Shown here in pieces: positions 45,329 through 54,840 of a stretch of 64,000 bases of DNA; the first letter of the stretch is position 1, and each line of letters begins with the position of its first letter. The position numbers and the translations under genes were made by a program. The notes under the pieces were generated by a model. The model worked only from the letters and a program-made list of their open reading frames with translations, was not told the origin of the DNA and did not search any database. This stretch comes from Saprospiraceae bacterium (lineage in GTDB: Bacteria; Bacteroidota; Bacteroidia; Chitinophagales; Saprospiraceae), in the NCBI GenBank assembly GCA_017985675.1, contig JAGNXB010000001.1:490743-554742 (forward strand), in the 5' to 3' direction.

Positions 45329-46501
45329 ATGGACGCATATATAGTCAAAGCATACCGGACAGCCGTAGGCAAAGCAGGCAGAGGTTTTTTTAAAAACTAC
45401 CGGTCTGATGAATTGGCAGCAGCTGTCATTAGAAAACTGGTCGAAGACACGGAAGGCTTAACACCGTCCATGGTTGATGATATCCTCGTGGGCTGTGCCA
45501 ACCCAGAAGGAGAACAAGGTCTACAAACTGGGCGTCAAATCGCATTACTGGCTCTGGGTAAAGAAGTACCAGGGATAACAATTAATCGGTATTGTGCCTC
45601 CGGGCTTGAAACGATCTCGATTGCTGTGGCAAAAATTCGTGCTGGAATGGGCTCCTGTTACATAGCAGGTGGTGCCGAAAGTATGAGCATGATCCCAATG
45701 ACGGGGTATAAACTAGCCCCGAATTACAACGTCGCAAAAAACACACCTGATTATGTCGTCAGTATGGGACTAACCGCTGAAGCGGTAGCAAAAAAATATG
45801 GCGTGTCGCGCGAGGACTGTGATCTCTTCTCATTGCGATCCCACCAACTCGCGGCTGCTGCAATTGATTCAGGCAAGTTTGACGAGGAAATTATCCCTAT
45901 TGATGTTACTGAAGTTTGGGTGGAGAAGGACAAACGGAAAGAACGCACTTTCACTGCCAAAGTCGATGAAGGTGTCAGAAGGGATACAACTATAGAGGGC
46001 CTATCCAGCTTAAAACCTGCGTTTGCCAAGGATGGCGTAGCAACAGCGGGCAACTCTTCCCAAACATCCGATGGTGCAGCATTCACCCTTGTCATGTCGG
46101 AGGATTTGGTCAAATCACTTGGCTTGACACCAATAGCCAGATTGGTTAGTTGCTCCGTAGCCGGCGTTGATCCTTTATACATGGGGATTGGTCCATGCGC
46201 AGCCATACCAAAAGCCCTCAAACAAGCTAATCTTTCGTTAAATGATATTGAACTGATTGAATTAAATGAAGCATTTGCCGTTCAAGCTTTAGCTGTTATG
46301 CGCGAATTAAATATCGACCAATCTATTGTCAACGTAAATGGTGGAGCTATTGCATTGGGACATCCTCTTGGTTGCACAGGAGCCAAATTGAGCACTCAGC
46401 TTATAAACGAATTGCGTAGACGTCAGGGCAAATATGGTATTGTCACAGCATGTGTAGGCGGCGGCCAAGGTATAGCCGGCGTATACGAATTCCTAAATTA
46501 A
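45329..46501 (+). CDS. fadA: Acetyl-CoA C-acyltransferase (thiolase)
   Basis: 390 residues. The nucleophile Cys is in [12 protein letters not shown], the His in [21 protein letters not shown] and the second Cys in [12 protein letters not shown], all as in degradative thiolases. It cleaves 3-ketoacyl-CoA to acetyl-CoA and a shortened acyl-CoA. It is the second gene of the beta-oxidation pair. The family also includes biosynthetic acetoacetyl-CoA thiolases, but the neighbour favours degradation. Confidence 0.94.
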   Translation: MDAYIVKAYRTAVGKAGRGFFKNYRSDELAAAVIRKLVEDTEGLTPSMVDDILVGCANPEGEQGLQTGRQIALLALGKEVPGITINRYCASGLETISIAVAKIRAGMGSCYIAGGAESMSMIPMTGYKLAPNYNVAKNTPDYVVSMGLTAEAVAKKYGVSREDCDLFSLRSHQLAAAAIDSGKFDEEIIPIDVTEVWVEKDKRKERTFTAKVDEGVRRDTTIEGLSSLKPAFAKDGVATAGNSSQTSDGAAFTLVMSEDLVKSLGLTPIARLVSCSVAGVDPLYMGIGPCAAIPKALKQANLSLNDIELIELNEAFAVQALAVMRELNIDQSIVNVNGGAIALGHPLGCTGAKLSTQLINELRRRQGKYGIVTACVGGGQGIAGVYEFLN

Positions 46502-46543
46502 GGTCAATCAAATAAAGTATTGCCTGTGGCCAGCATCCAAATC

Positions 46544-47752
46544 CTATACTTTCCTTCGTGCTTGTTCCTTTGAAATTAATTCTAACTCCCGGGACATTTC
46601 ACCTGTAACCGAAGTGTTTTCCTGAGCTCGTCGTATAAGGTAAGGAATGACTTCTTCAACTCGTCCATAGGGCACATACTTGGCCACATTGTAACCAGAT
46701 GCGGCCAGATTAAAGGTAATATTATCGCTCATGCCATAAAGCTGGGAGAAATTCAAGTGAGGATGATTTCTATTAATTTTTAACTCATCAATCCATTGAG
46801 CCATAAGTTGATTGCTTTCCGCATTGTGAGAGGCATTGCAAGAACCGATCCGTTCATAATTTTCGATTAGAAACCGTAATGCCTTGTTATATGCATCATC
46901 AGTGGACTGTTTGTCCGGGTAAATCGGTGAAGCATAACCCTTTTGTTTTGCCCTTTCACGCTCCTTTTCCATGTAAGCACCCCTGACGATTTTAGCCCCC
47001 AGCATCCAGCCTTCAGCAGCTGCCTCTGTTGCGTTTTGCATGAGAAATTTTAGCCGATCATGTCGATACATTTGGTAGGTGTTGTAAATAACTACCCGTT
47101 CCTTGTTGTATCGTCTCATCATAGCATTGACCATATGGTCTATTGGGTCTTGAATCCATGATTCTTCGGCATCAAAAAACACAGAAACCCCTTTTTCAAA
47201 TGCGGTGTAAGCTATTGCCTCGACACGCTTGATAACTGAACGATAGTTTTCTTCTTCAACATCGTTTAGGGCATCGCCACGCTGCACTTTTTCCAGGAGT
47301 GCATTACTAGCCAGTCCGGAAATCTTGGTACTAACTACTGGCACATTAGGGTGGTCTGCTGCAAATTCGATTGCACGCAAATTTTCTCTTAACGTCCGAT
47401 TAAGGTCTTCCTCGGATTCTCTTGCTTCCACGCCATAATCAAGAATGGTAAGTGTCTGGAGCTTCGCCAGTTTTTGAATTGTAGGTATGGTATTGAGCAA
47501 ACTGGACCCACCTACAAACTGACGAAAAATAGTACGCTCTACGATCATCCGGGCAAATGGAAAATTCCATTTGACGGTCCAAAGGCCTATAGGAGCACCG
47601 ACTTTAACCAGGAAGGGTTTGTTCATCAATCGAAACAACCATGATGATGAAGAAATTTCCTTATTGGTCAGGTGGGAAAAAGCAATTTGTGTGTCCTGAA
47701 AATCAGGCATTTCAGGAAGGGTTGATGTTAATAATTCAGTATTGGTTTTCAT
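46544..47752 (-). CDS. Proline dehydrogenase
   Basis: 402 residues from the ATG at 47752, which overlaps the aroE end by 17 bases; the frame extends to 47830 without a credible start. It has the FAD-binding PRODH barrel: LTILDYGVEARES, STKISGLAS, FFDAEESWIQDP, WMLGAKIVRGAYMEKER and the C-terminal SYN-type segment with VIPYLIRRAQENTSV, a strongly diagnostic proline dehydrogenase ending. It oxidises proline to pyrroline-5-carboxylate at the membrane. It is monofunctional, with no P5C dehydrogenase domain. Confidence 0.93.
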   Translation of the reverse strand: MKTNTELLTSTLPEMPDFQDTQIAFSHLTNKEISSSSWLFRLMNKPFLVKVGAPIGLWTVKWNFPFARMIVERTIFRQFVGGSSLLNTIPTIQKLAKLQTLTILDYGVEARESEEDLNRTLRENLRAIEFAADHPNVPVVSTKISGLASNALLEKVQRGDALNDVEEENYRSVIKRVEAIAYTAFEKGVSVFFDAEESWIQDPIDHMVNAMMRRYNKERVVIYNTYQMYRHDRLKFLMQNATEAAAEGWMLGAKIVRGAYMEKERERAKQKGYASPIYPDKQSTDDAYNKALRFLIENYERIGSCNASHNAESNQLMAQWIDELKINRNHPHLNFSQLYGMSDNITFNLAASGYNVAKYVPYGRVEEVIPYLIRRAQENTSVTGEMSRELELISKEQARRKV

Positions 47753-48491
47753 TCGGATTGGTCCAGATTTGCCATGATTTTTCGGCCTGAAGGTACAACA
47801 TCTCCAAACCATTACATGTAGATGCTCCACGTTTTTTCCCTTCGCGGAGGAAGATGGTTTCTTCCGGATTATAGATCAAATCAACTAATATATGTCGATC
47901 GTTTATCGCATCATAAGGAATGTGAGGGAAGGTATCTACATGAGGGTACATACCTAAAGGAGTGGTCTGGATAATCAGGTTATGGTCGCTCATAATAGGC
48001 TTGGTAAGATCGGCGTAGGTAAACTGACCGTGGCTATAAGAACGTGAAACACTGCTCCAGTGAATGCCCAACTTGGATAACACAAAACATACCGCCTTTG
48101 AAGCCCCACCGGTACCTAATACAAGCGCTCTTTGCACTCTGCCAATATCTTTCAAGCCCGTCAACACTTCATAAAATGAATTAATATCGGTATTGTAGCC
48201 TATAAGCCCGCGGTCGGAAATACTAACTGTATTGACAGCGCCAACAGTAAACGCATCATGATGAATATGATCCAGATATGGCAGGATACTTTGTTTATGG
48301 GGAATGGTGACATTAAAACCCACCAGATGGCTACATTCTTTTAAAAATGAGGGCAACAAGGCAATAGACGGTAACGGAAACAAATCATAGGTCCAGTCAC
48401 ACAAACCTTCAAGTTCAAATTTATTACGGAAAAAGGATGGCGAGAAAGAGTGCTCGATTGGAAATCCTATCAAACCCAATCTTTTTTTCAT
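47736..48491 (-). CDS. aroE: Shikimate dehydrogenase
   Basis: 251 residues from the ATG at 48491, whose first four bases overlap the stop of the DUF368 gene (ATGA). The N-terminal GLIGFPIEHSFSPSFF carries the shikimate-binding Ser pair, NVTIPHKQSILPYLD the catalytic Lys, and VLGTGGASKAVCFVL the NADP loop; YNTDINSF supplies the Asp. It reduces 3-dehydroshikimate in aromatic amino-acid synthesis. It is translationally coupled to the upstream transporter gene. Confidence 0.95.
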   Translation of the reverse strand: MKKRLGLIGFPIEHSFSPSFFRNKFELEGLCDWTYDLFPLPSIALLPSFLKECSHLVGFNVTIPHKQSILPYLDHIHHDAFTVGAVNTVSISDRGLIGYNTDINSFYEVLTGLKDIGRVQRALVLGTGGASKAVCFVLSKLGIHWSSVSRSYSHGQFTYADLTKPIMSDHNLIIQTTPLGMYPHVDTFPHIPYDAINDRHILVDLIYNPEETIFLREGKKRGASTCNGLEMLYLQAEKSWQIWTNPNENQY

Positions 48492-49435
48492 AACCCAGAA
48501 GTATCCTCTGCTTTTGGAGAAAGCTTGCCCAAAAGCCAGACCAACATAAATCCAGCTAATGCGCAAAGTATGACTGTTAGAATTTGTGGATCACCGGCAT
48601 AAGAAGTTGGCAAAATGCTGCGCTCAACTAAAGGCACCTCTTCACCCTGCGAATTGAGCCTGAAAGATTCTACAATTTTCCAGGGCCACAGCCTGTTTAA
48701 TGATCCTAACATGAAGCCGGTCAGAATGGCAAGTGCTAAATTGCGAAAGTGTTGGAAAACCCAAGTTAGTGCTCGTGCAGCTCCTGCGAGTCCAATCAAA
48801 CAGCCCAATGCAAAAGTACCGACAACAATCAAATGCTCTAGTTGAAATGATCGCAACACTTCTTTTACGTTACTAATGATGAATGTGTACATTCCCATCA
48901 ATAGCAGTAAAAAGCTACCCGATATCCCCGGTAACAACATTGCAGAAATGGCAATGATACCCGAAATAAATACAAACCATAAATCCTCAATTCCAGAGGC
49001 TGGGCTAATGACAGTGACACTAAAAGCAATTATCGTCGCGACCAGGAAACCTATCCATTCCTTAAGATACCATGTATCAGAACTTTTTGCCACCCAGGCC
49101 GCAGATGCAATGATTAGTCCAAAGAAAAAAGACCAAATCGCCTTGGGCTCATGTTCGATTAACCAGGATATACCAAAAACACCGATGACTAAACCCACCG
49201 CCATTCCAAATAATAAGGCAACCAAAAAGGATCCATGTATTTCCTGCCATACCTTGGCTAAGCCTTCGTCCCTGAAAGTTTTAAATAACCTGGGATGAAA
49301 TGCTTTTATGCTAATGAGCAGTTCTTCATAGATTCCTGTAATAAAGGCAATGGTTCCCCCTGATACGCCAGGGACAACTTCTGCCATACCCATGGCCAAC
49401 CCCCGTATTGAGATATTTATCCACTTGTTATCCAT
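48488..49435 (-). CDS. DUF368 membrane protein (PopT-type undecaprenyl-phosphate transporter)
   Basis: 315 residues with about eight membrane segments. The family signature GMAEVVPGVSGGTIAFITGIYEEL is at the N-terminus, and an internal repeat of it, AMLLPGISGSFLLLLMGMY, lies near the middle. DUF368 proteins have been shown to act in recycling undecaprenyl phosphate across the cytoplasmic membrane for cell-wall and surface glycan synthesis. It begins the DUF368-aroE-proline dehydrogenase run. The link with aroE is probably only co-transcription. Confidence 0.9.
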   Translation of the reverse strand: MDNKWINISIRGLAMGMAEVVPGVSGGTIAFITGIYEELLISIKAFHPRLFKTFRDEGLAKVWQEIHGSFLVALLFGMAVGLVIGVFGISWLIEHEPKAIWSFFFGLIIASAAWVAKSSDTWYLKEWIGFLVATIIAFSVTVISPASGIEDLWFVFISGIIAISAMLLPGISGSFLLLLMGMYTFIISNVKEVLRSFQLEHLIVVGTFALGCLIGLAGAARALTWVFQHFRNLALAILTGFMLGSLNRLWPWKIVESFRLNSQGEEVPLVERSILPTSYAGDPQILTVILCALAGFMLVWLLGKLSPKAEDTSGL

Positions 49436-49565
49436 GGCACAAAAGTACTTTACATCACGACTAATAATGATTTTTTAGACGCGTTCTGAATAAAAAAGAT
49501 GATACCCGCACCAGGGATCTTCATTAGTGATTAAAGTCCCTTTGAGCCTATTTAAATGTCTCTAA

Positions 49566-50747
49566 TTAATTATCATGCGGTCTGCCAAATGGCTGTACAG
49601 CAGGAGTACTGTTTTCTTCAGGTACGGCGGGTTTCATTGGCTCCTCCACCTCCCACAACGAAGGCTGCCCAGCATCAACCCATGCCGTGTACCACGCACT
49701 GCCAATCGTATGGATTGCTGATTTGAATCGCTCTTCAACCATTCCATCCATTGCGGTGGCATAGGCTTTTGCAAACCCTGGACAATAGCTAAGCATGTTC
49801 AACGCATTACGATCTTCAAAACACATAACCTGGTCTTCAGGCATATTCTTTCTTACCTCAGCTTCTAGGTTCAGTACTTTGCCAACCAGATTAAAACTTT
49901 CTCGTACTATTTTCCACACATTAGCTTTAAAATCAGGGATATAAACTGCTGATCCTGTTACCAATTCCCATTCTTCGTAAAAAAGCTCTGGAATCCTGCT
50001 CTCCCAGAATCCATGTATACCTTGTTGGCCTGTGAGTTGCCCATTGTAGTTTCGGGTCGTATGCAACGGCACATGGGCATCGCCAATATAATGGCCTATA
50101 TCTGCTGCTAGTTTCATGACGAGAGACACATCCTTGGCTAAAAAAGCATTCGTGAGCCGTCTTTGCATGATAACAAGCCAATATGGAAGAATGCCATGAA
50201 TTGAAAATTGATCCTCAATGATGAGAGATTGCCAGTCTGGATGTTTACCACAGGTATTGACAAAATGCTTAAAGGCATTCGGATCGGCAATCCAGACCTC
50301 TTCATAGGGCTCCGCAGCCATTAAAGTGTCCAACAACCCTTGAACGTCAGATTTTTTCCATCCGCATGGATCATCCTGTCCTGTTTTAAATTCGCCTAGA
50401 TCATCATTAAGAAGCAGGGTTGTCGTATCACCAGACTTTTGAATAACTTTAATAAGGAGCTGGTTTCGTATTTCCGCGTGCAAATCATCTGACAAATCAC
50501 ACCCTAAAGTTGCTTCATGGTGATCAAGGTCAATATAATGCCGTTTGTATTCTTGAGGTAATGCATATCGCCGTTTGTCTGCATCAACACTATGTTCTTC
50601 CAGATAAGCAATGTGTTTTTTAAAAAACTGGTTTAGTGGTGGTGGCATAATATAGACAGCGTGCCGGTTAATTTGTCGATGACCAAAGAAACCCCAGTTT
50701 GGGGGGCAATTTAAACAAAGACATATATGTATTAGCCAGAATAACAT
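49566..50747 (-). CDS. S1/P1 nuclease or zinc-dependent phospholipase C-like secreted protein
   Basis: 393 residues. A short signal (about 1-17) would leave Trp18 as mature residue 1, followed by GFFGH. This matches the WGxxGH start of S1/P1 nucleases, where the N-terminal Trp and the His bind zinc. Further ligands fit: YIDLDHH, and HYIGDAHVPLH in the HxxxDxHxPLH pattern, then GIHGFWES. Members cleave single-stranded nucleic acids or phospholipids; which applies here is open. The start ATG lies 9 bases after the DUF4340 gene stop, so it appears to be the last gene of the gld operon. Confidence 0.8.
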   Translation of the reverse strand: MLFWLIHICLCLNCPPNWGFFGHRQINRHAVYIMPPPLNQFFKKHIAYLEEHSVDADKRRYALPQEYKRHYIDLDHHEATLGCDLSDDLHAEIRNQLLIKVIQKSGDTTTLLLNDDLGEFKTGQDDPCGWKKSDVQGLLDTLMAAEPYEEVWIADPNAFKHFVNTCGKHPDWQSLIIEDQFSIHGILPYWLVIMQRRLTNAFLAKDVSLVMKLAADIGHYIGDAHVPLHTTRNYNGQLTGQQGIHGFWESRIPELFYEEWELVTGSAVYIPDFKANVWKIVRESFNLVGKVLNLEAEVRKNMPEDQVMCFEDRNALNMLSYCPGFAKAYATAMDGMVEERFKSAIHTIGSAWYTAWVDAGQPSLWEVEEPMKPAVPEENSTPAVQPFGRPHDN

Positions 50748-50756
50748 AACAGTTAT

Positions 50757-51764
50757 TTATCTAAAAAAGAGGTTGTAAGTGGCAAAGAGCTTTAAAAAGG
50801 GTTCGTTTTGTGCCATCATCAAGTCGCCCCAATTTGAGCTTACATGGTAACGTTCAATGGGTAACAATTTACCTTCTCTGTCGGTCATTACATTTCCTTT
50901 CCGATCAGAAGTTAACATAGGATGAAACGCGACAATCAAGGTGGCCGTATCTTGCGTTTCTAATGTAATTATACAAAAAGGTAATTGATTGGCAAGAGAG
51001 TCTCTATCCGGATGGTCATTCATAAAGCCTTCTACTTTTAGCTTTTTGATATCACTAAGATAGGTTCGAATGATGTCTTCATCCAATTTTCCTGGATTTC
51101 GAGCTGTCAAATCATAAAAAGGCTCAACATTATATCCCGCCTCTGTTTGAGTAATCGTAAATGATTTTTCTCGCTGCTTAGGATATTCCAAAGAGTACCG
51201 AACAATTTCCTGATCGCCCAGAGGAAATAGATTTCGGGCTTTCCAATCTTTTTCATCTAGAAAAAATCGAACTGCAACAGATCCATGGAAGTATTTCATA
51301 GAAACAACAAAGGGTTGATTGGAACCCTCCATCATACAAAAAGTACCTGTACCATCTGGAGTTACACCGCCAACATAGTAGGTCTTTAAAGTCTTTCCTT
51401 TATTGTCGTAAATATCAACTCGTTTACCAAGAGAGGCCAGACTTTTAATAATATTGGGAACCATCGATGCCGGGGGTATGAATTTAACCTCCAATTGACT
51501 AACCGTCTCCAGCATTTCTTTCATAATCCTTGGTTCGGCACGAAAGCGGCTGTTTACTAGCCAATGGTTGGGCTGTCTTTCGAGTTGGAGTCTGCCACCC
51601 TTACGGTCTTGAACCACAATCTTTGCGATTATGCTGGTATCTTCTATGGCAAATGCACCTTCGTAATCTGAAAGGGTAGAGCCTTTTTGACCATTTTGGT
51701 AAAACCACCAGGATAAAGCAACCAATACGGTTAAGGCCAGTAACAACAAGAGATTACGCTTCAT
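50757..51764 (-). CDS. DUF4340 protein of the GldG-linked ABC system
   Basis: 335 residues. An N-terminal membrane anchor (about 4-21) is followed by a beta-rich periplasmic region with repeated modules (FAIEDTSIIAKIVVQDRKGG, YLSDIKKLKVEGF), the pattern of DUF4340. Such proteins are regularly encoded immediately after GldG-type ABC auxiliary genes and are thought to form part of that envelope complex. It overlaps gldG by 4 bases (ATGA). The function is not established. Confidence 0.85.
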   Translation of the reverse strand: MKRNLLLLLALTVLVALSWWFYQNGQKGSTLSDYEGAFAIEDTSIIAKIVVQDRKGGRLQLERQPNHWLVNSRFRAEPRIMKEMLETVSQLEVKFIPPASMVPNIIKSLASLGKRVDIYDNKGKTLKTYYVGGVTPDGTGTFCMMEGSNQPFVVSMKYFHGSVAVRFFLDEKDWKARNLFPLGDQEIVRYSLEYPKQREKSFTITQTEAGYNVEPFYDLTARNPGKLDEDIIRTYLSDIKKLKVEGFMNDHPDRDSLANQLPFCIITLETQDTATLIVAFHPMLTSDRKGNVMTDREGKLLPIERYHVSSNWGDLMMAQNEPFLKLFATYNLFFR

Positions 51765-53479
51765 AGCTTTTCAATTTTTACAGCATAACGATGACGTCTC
51801 CAAAAATGGAAAACCAAACCAGTCATCAGTAAAAAGACTAATGGTCCAAGTAAATTAATGAGTTGCCATGATAATTTCTCTTTTTCAACCCTTACTTTAT
51901 CCAATAACCTCAATTTGACGTCCCTGGACCGGGCTTCTATCAATCCATTTTTATCCAAAAGGTACTCTATCATGTTCAACATTAGTTCTTTATTGGCATA
52001 CTGCCTGCGATCATAAATGTTATATCCCAGGGGCTTGGCCTCCTGAGACTCTGCATTGTAGGGATTGCGCATCAGGTCCCCATCCGATGCAATAATCATT
52101 GCTGAAGGTTCACTTAAAGCCTTAAATGTTCCACCCAAAGCACTGATTGAATCAAGGAAAGCTTGGGGCACGCGGTTTTCATAGTTTGAAGGAAACTGCC
52201 CCTCCAACAAAACAGCTAAGGTCTGATTGCCTTTATTAAATTTTTCAGGGTCAGCTTCATATCGAAGAATATCAAAATTTAACTGAACTGGTGGAAATTG
52301 AAGCCGTGAATAATCCGATGACGTCAGCAGGATTGACTTGGATATATCGGTCTTAGTTTTAATCGTGTCAATCGATGCAGGAAAATCAAACTGAATCCTG
52401 TTCAAATTCTTGACAATTGGATGGTTGGATCTGGAGATTACAGCTGGGTGATAGTACCAAGGCAATAGATCATATTGAGGATTGCCGCCAACAATACCAA
52501 CCTGCATTGGGATGCCACTGCACTCCATGTCCAACACAAGGTTCTTTTGGATCCTGGCACCATATTTAAACAACAAGTCATCCAGGTTCAAATCATATTC
52601 TAATGGAAAGTATGCTGGCCGACTACGCATACTATCCAGATTTACATTTAAAGCATCAAGGAGCCACATCAACTTCCCCCCTTGCATTACAAACTGGTCA
52701 ATCTTGAACTTATCAGGTTCACTAAAAGGCCCTTGTGGTTTTGCAACGACTAAAAGATCGACAGCTGGGTTAATTCGGAATACACTATCCAGATCAAGGA
52801 ACGAAAAGCTGTAATATGGTCTAATCTCCCTCCTTAAGTCAGCCGTTTGCTCCGGACTAAGTTCACCATGACCTTTCAGAAAAACAATATTTGGTTTTTC
52901 TTCGCGAATTAATCGCTGAATGGCACTTGCTAACTTATATTCTAATAAGGAAATGCTATTATTTAAGATGATTTCAGGTGAAACACCAGGCATTTCGGAT
53001 TCAAGAAGATTGACGGCTACACTTCGGCCAGCGTAGGAGAATATTACATAAGGATAGATGAGCTTTTCAACTGTTTCACCACTTTCTTTGATTCTTAAAT
53101 TCGTTGGAAACACTCCTTGTTCACCCAGATCCTTTCGCAAGGCTTGAATTTGTTCGGCTGATCCAACATTTGGATCCTTGAAAGCATAATCAATCAATCC
53201 CGCTTTGCCCCGAAAATCATCCAACAACTCCTTAGTAGAACGTTGGAGCCTTTTGAAACCTGCAGGAAAACTCCCTCCTAGAAGGACTTCAGCATACACG
53301 GGTCCATCGATTTCTTCAAGTAATTTGACGGTCGATGTAGTTAAGGTGTACCGTTGGTCTTCTGTGAGATCGATAGTGAAATAAAGATATTGGGAAACAA
53401 TGTTTACAGCTAAGAGAATTCCCAACACCAGGATAAGTGAGAATCTCCGATTCCAGGACAAAAAAGTTTTGTTCATCAT
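51761..53479 (-). CDS. gldG: Gliding-associated ABC transporter auxiliary protein GldG
   Basis: 572 residues. Membrane helices lie at both ends (about 12-32 and 540-560), with a large periplasmic ABC_transp_aux region between them: FTIDLTEDQRYTLTTSTVKLL near the N-terminus and FLKGHGELSPEQTADL, LLVVAKPQGPFSEPDKFKID further on. With GldA and GldF it forms an ABC transporter first linked to gliding motility in Flavobacterium. It starts 3 bases after gldF and overlaps the DUF4340 gene. Confidence 0.92.
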   Translation of the reverse strand: MMNKTFLSWNRRFSLILVLGILLAVNIVSQYLYFTIDLTEDQRYTLTTSTVKLLEEIDGPVYAEVLLGGSFPAGFKRLQRSTKELLDDFRGKAGLIDYAFKDPNVGSAEQIQALRKDLGEQGVFPTNLRIKESGETVEKLIYPYVIFSYAGRSVAVNLLESEMPGVSPEIILNNSISLLEYKLASAIQRLIREEKPNIVFLKGHGELSPEQTADLRREIRPYYSFSFLDLDSVFRINPAVDLLVVAKPQGPFSEPDKFKIDQFVMQGGKLMWLLDALNVNLDSMRSRPAYFPLEYDLNLDDLLFKYGARIQKNLVLDMECSGIPMQVGIVGGNPQYDLLPWYYHPAVISRSNHPIVKNLNRIQFDFPASIDTIKTKTDISKSILLTSSDYSRLQFPPVQLNFDILRYEADPEKFNKGNQTLAVLLEGQFPSNYENRVPQAFLDSISALGGTFKALSEPSAMIIASDGDLMRNPYNAESQEAKPLGYNIYDRRQYANKELMLNMIEYLLDKNGLIEARSRDVKLRLLDKVRVEKEKLSWQLINLLGPLVFLLMTGLVFHFWRRHRYAVKIEKL

Positions 53480-53482
53480 GGC

Positions 53483-54214
53483 TCAGCCTTTTTTACGTTG
53501 GATGACATATCCGGTTAGCATCAAAAATGCAATGATGATAGACAGATAATAAATAACATCTCGACTATCTACTACTCCTCTACTTATGGATAAATAATGA
53601 TAATTTATGCCAAGCTGCTGGATCAGATCATCTACCCTTCCTACAAACAATGGCACCTTGCTTATGTATAAAAATCCCCAAAAAAGCAGGAAACATAACA
53701 ATGCCCCTAGCAAAAAGGCCACAATCTGATTAGCTGTCAATGCGGAACTAAATAGCCCTATGGCCACAAAAACACCACCCAATAAAAACAATCCTAAATA
53801 TGATCCCAATGTTGCACCAAAATCCACGTTACCAACGGGAGAGCCTAAAATATGTACAGTATACCAATACAAAACCGTTGGCAAGAGAGCGAGAATGACC
53901 AATGTCCATGAAGCCAAAAACTTTCCACCGACAATTTGGGCCAAGGACACCGGTTTGGTTACCAATAGTTCATATGTGCCCGTTTGCCATTCCTCTGCAA
54001 AAGCGCGCATTGTGACCGCCGGGATTAAAAATAGAAATACGAACGGCGCTAACTCAAAAAAAGAATCCAGACTCGCATATCCATATTCAAGGATGCTGTA
54101 ATCAGGAAAAACCCATGTCATTAAACCTAGCATTAGAAAAAAGACGCCCAGTGCCATGTATCCAATGAGCGATGAAAAAAATGACCTAATTTCCTTAATA
54201 TAAACGATATACAT
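53483..54214 (-). CDS. gldF: ABC transporter permease GldF
   Basis: 243 residues from the ATG at 54214 (the frame reaches TTG at 54220, which is less likely). It has six membrane segments. The N-terminal MYIVYIKEIRSFFSSLIGYM matches GldF, and FAEEWQTGTYELLVTKPVS is the ABC-2 permease loop that contacts the ATPase. It is the membrane channel of the GldAFG transporter. It follows an unknown secreted-protein gene by 2 bases. Confidence 0.92.
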   Translation of the reverse strand: MYIVYIKEIRSFFSSLIGYMALGVFFLMLGLMTWVFPDYSILEYGYASLDSFFELAPFVFLFLIPAVTMRAFAEEWQTGTYELLVTKPVSLAQIVGGKFLASWTLVILALLPTVLYWYTVHILGSPVGNVDFGATLGSYLGLFLLGGVFVAIGLFSSALTANQIVAFLLGALLCFLLFWGFLYISKVPLFVGRVDDLIQQLGINYHYLSISRGVVDSRDVIYYLSIIIAFLMLTGYVIQRKKG

Positions 54215-54216
54215 AT

Positions 54217-54840
54217 TCAATTATTCTTTGATTCAACGGTTTCGATAGGATGAATTTGATTGAACAAACGGACTCCCTGGATCATGTCTTGCTCTCTGGT
54301 TACACCTTCATTTTCAAAGCCAGTCCATTCGTAGTATGATTGTCTATCCAATTGCCGGATACCACCATCGGATGGTCGCCACATAAACCATTGCAAGTAA
54401 CTATGTTGATTGGGAATCCGTCCTTCCATGTAAGGCCTTCCACTAACTGGATTGTAGACTTTCATAGGCAACCATTCGGTTATGACTAAATGCTGTTTAT
54501 AGAGGCATAGAGACCCGATATCAACTAGTTTGGCTAAATAAAGAATGGCCGAATCACTTCGATTAGGATCATGGATGTAACAATCCCCTTGCACGCAAAC
54601 CACTTTAGGAAGTGGCGCGATTTGTTTTGCATTTTCCTTCAAAACAAAACGGCCATAATCATCCTCATTACTGACAAACCAATCCTGCACATAATCTTCT
54701 ATCCGGGCCTCAGGTTTTCCTAGTAAAAATGAAGCGCCATCAGTATAAATGCCGTCGGGGTATGACACAGTCATACGTTTTTGAGCAAAACATGACATTA
54801 CACCATTACATAATAACAGGCTAAGCAGAAGTTTTATCAC
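54217..54840 (-). CDS. Unknown secreted protein within the gld operon
   Basis: 207 residues from a GTG start at 54840 that overlaps the gldA stop by 4 bases. A signal peptide (about 1-19, ending SCFAQ) predicts export; a Cys at the end of the signal could instead mark a lipoprotein. The mature part is beta-rich with paired Trp/Tyr clusters (HSYLQWFMWRPSDGG, SYYEWTGFENEG) and no motif I recognise. It interrupts the usual gldA-gldF neighbourhood while keeping tight translational spacing on both sides, so it is an integral part of this operon. Confidence 0.75.
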   Translation of the reverse strand: MIKLLLSLLLCNGVMSCFAQKRMTVSYPDGIYTDGASFLLGKPEARIEDYVQDWFVSNEDDYGRFVLKENAKQIAPLPKVVCVQGDCYIHDPNRSDSAILYLAKLVDIGSLCLYKQHLVITEWLPMKVYNPVSGRPYMEGRIPNQHSYLQWFMWRPSDGGIRQLDRQSYYEWTGFENEGVTREQDMIQGVRLFNQIHPIETVESKNN

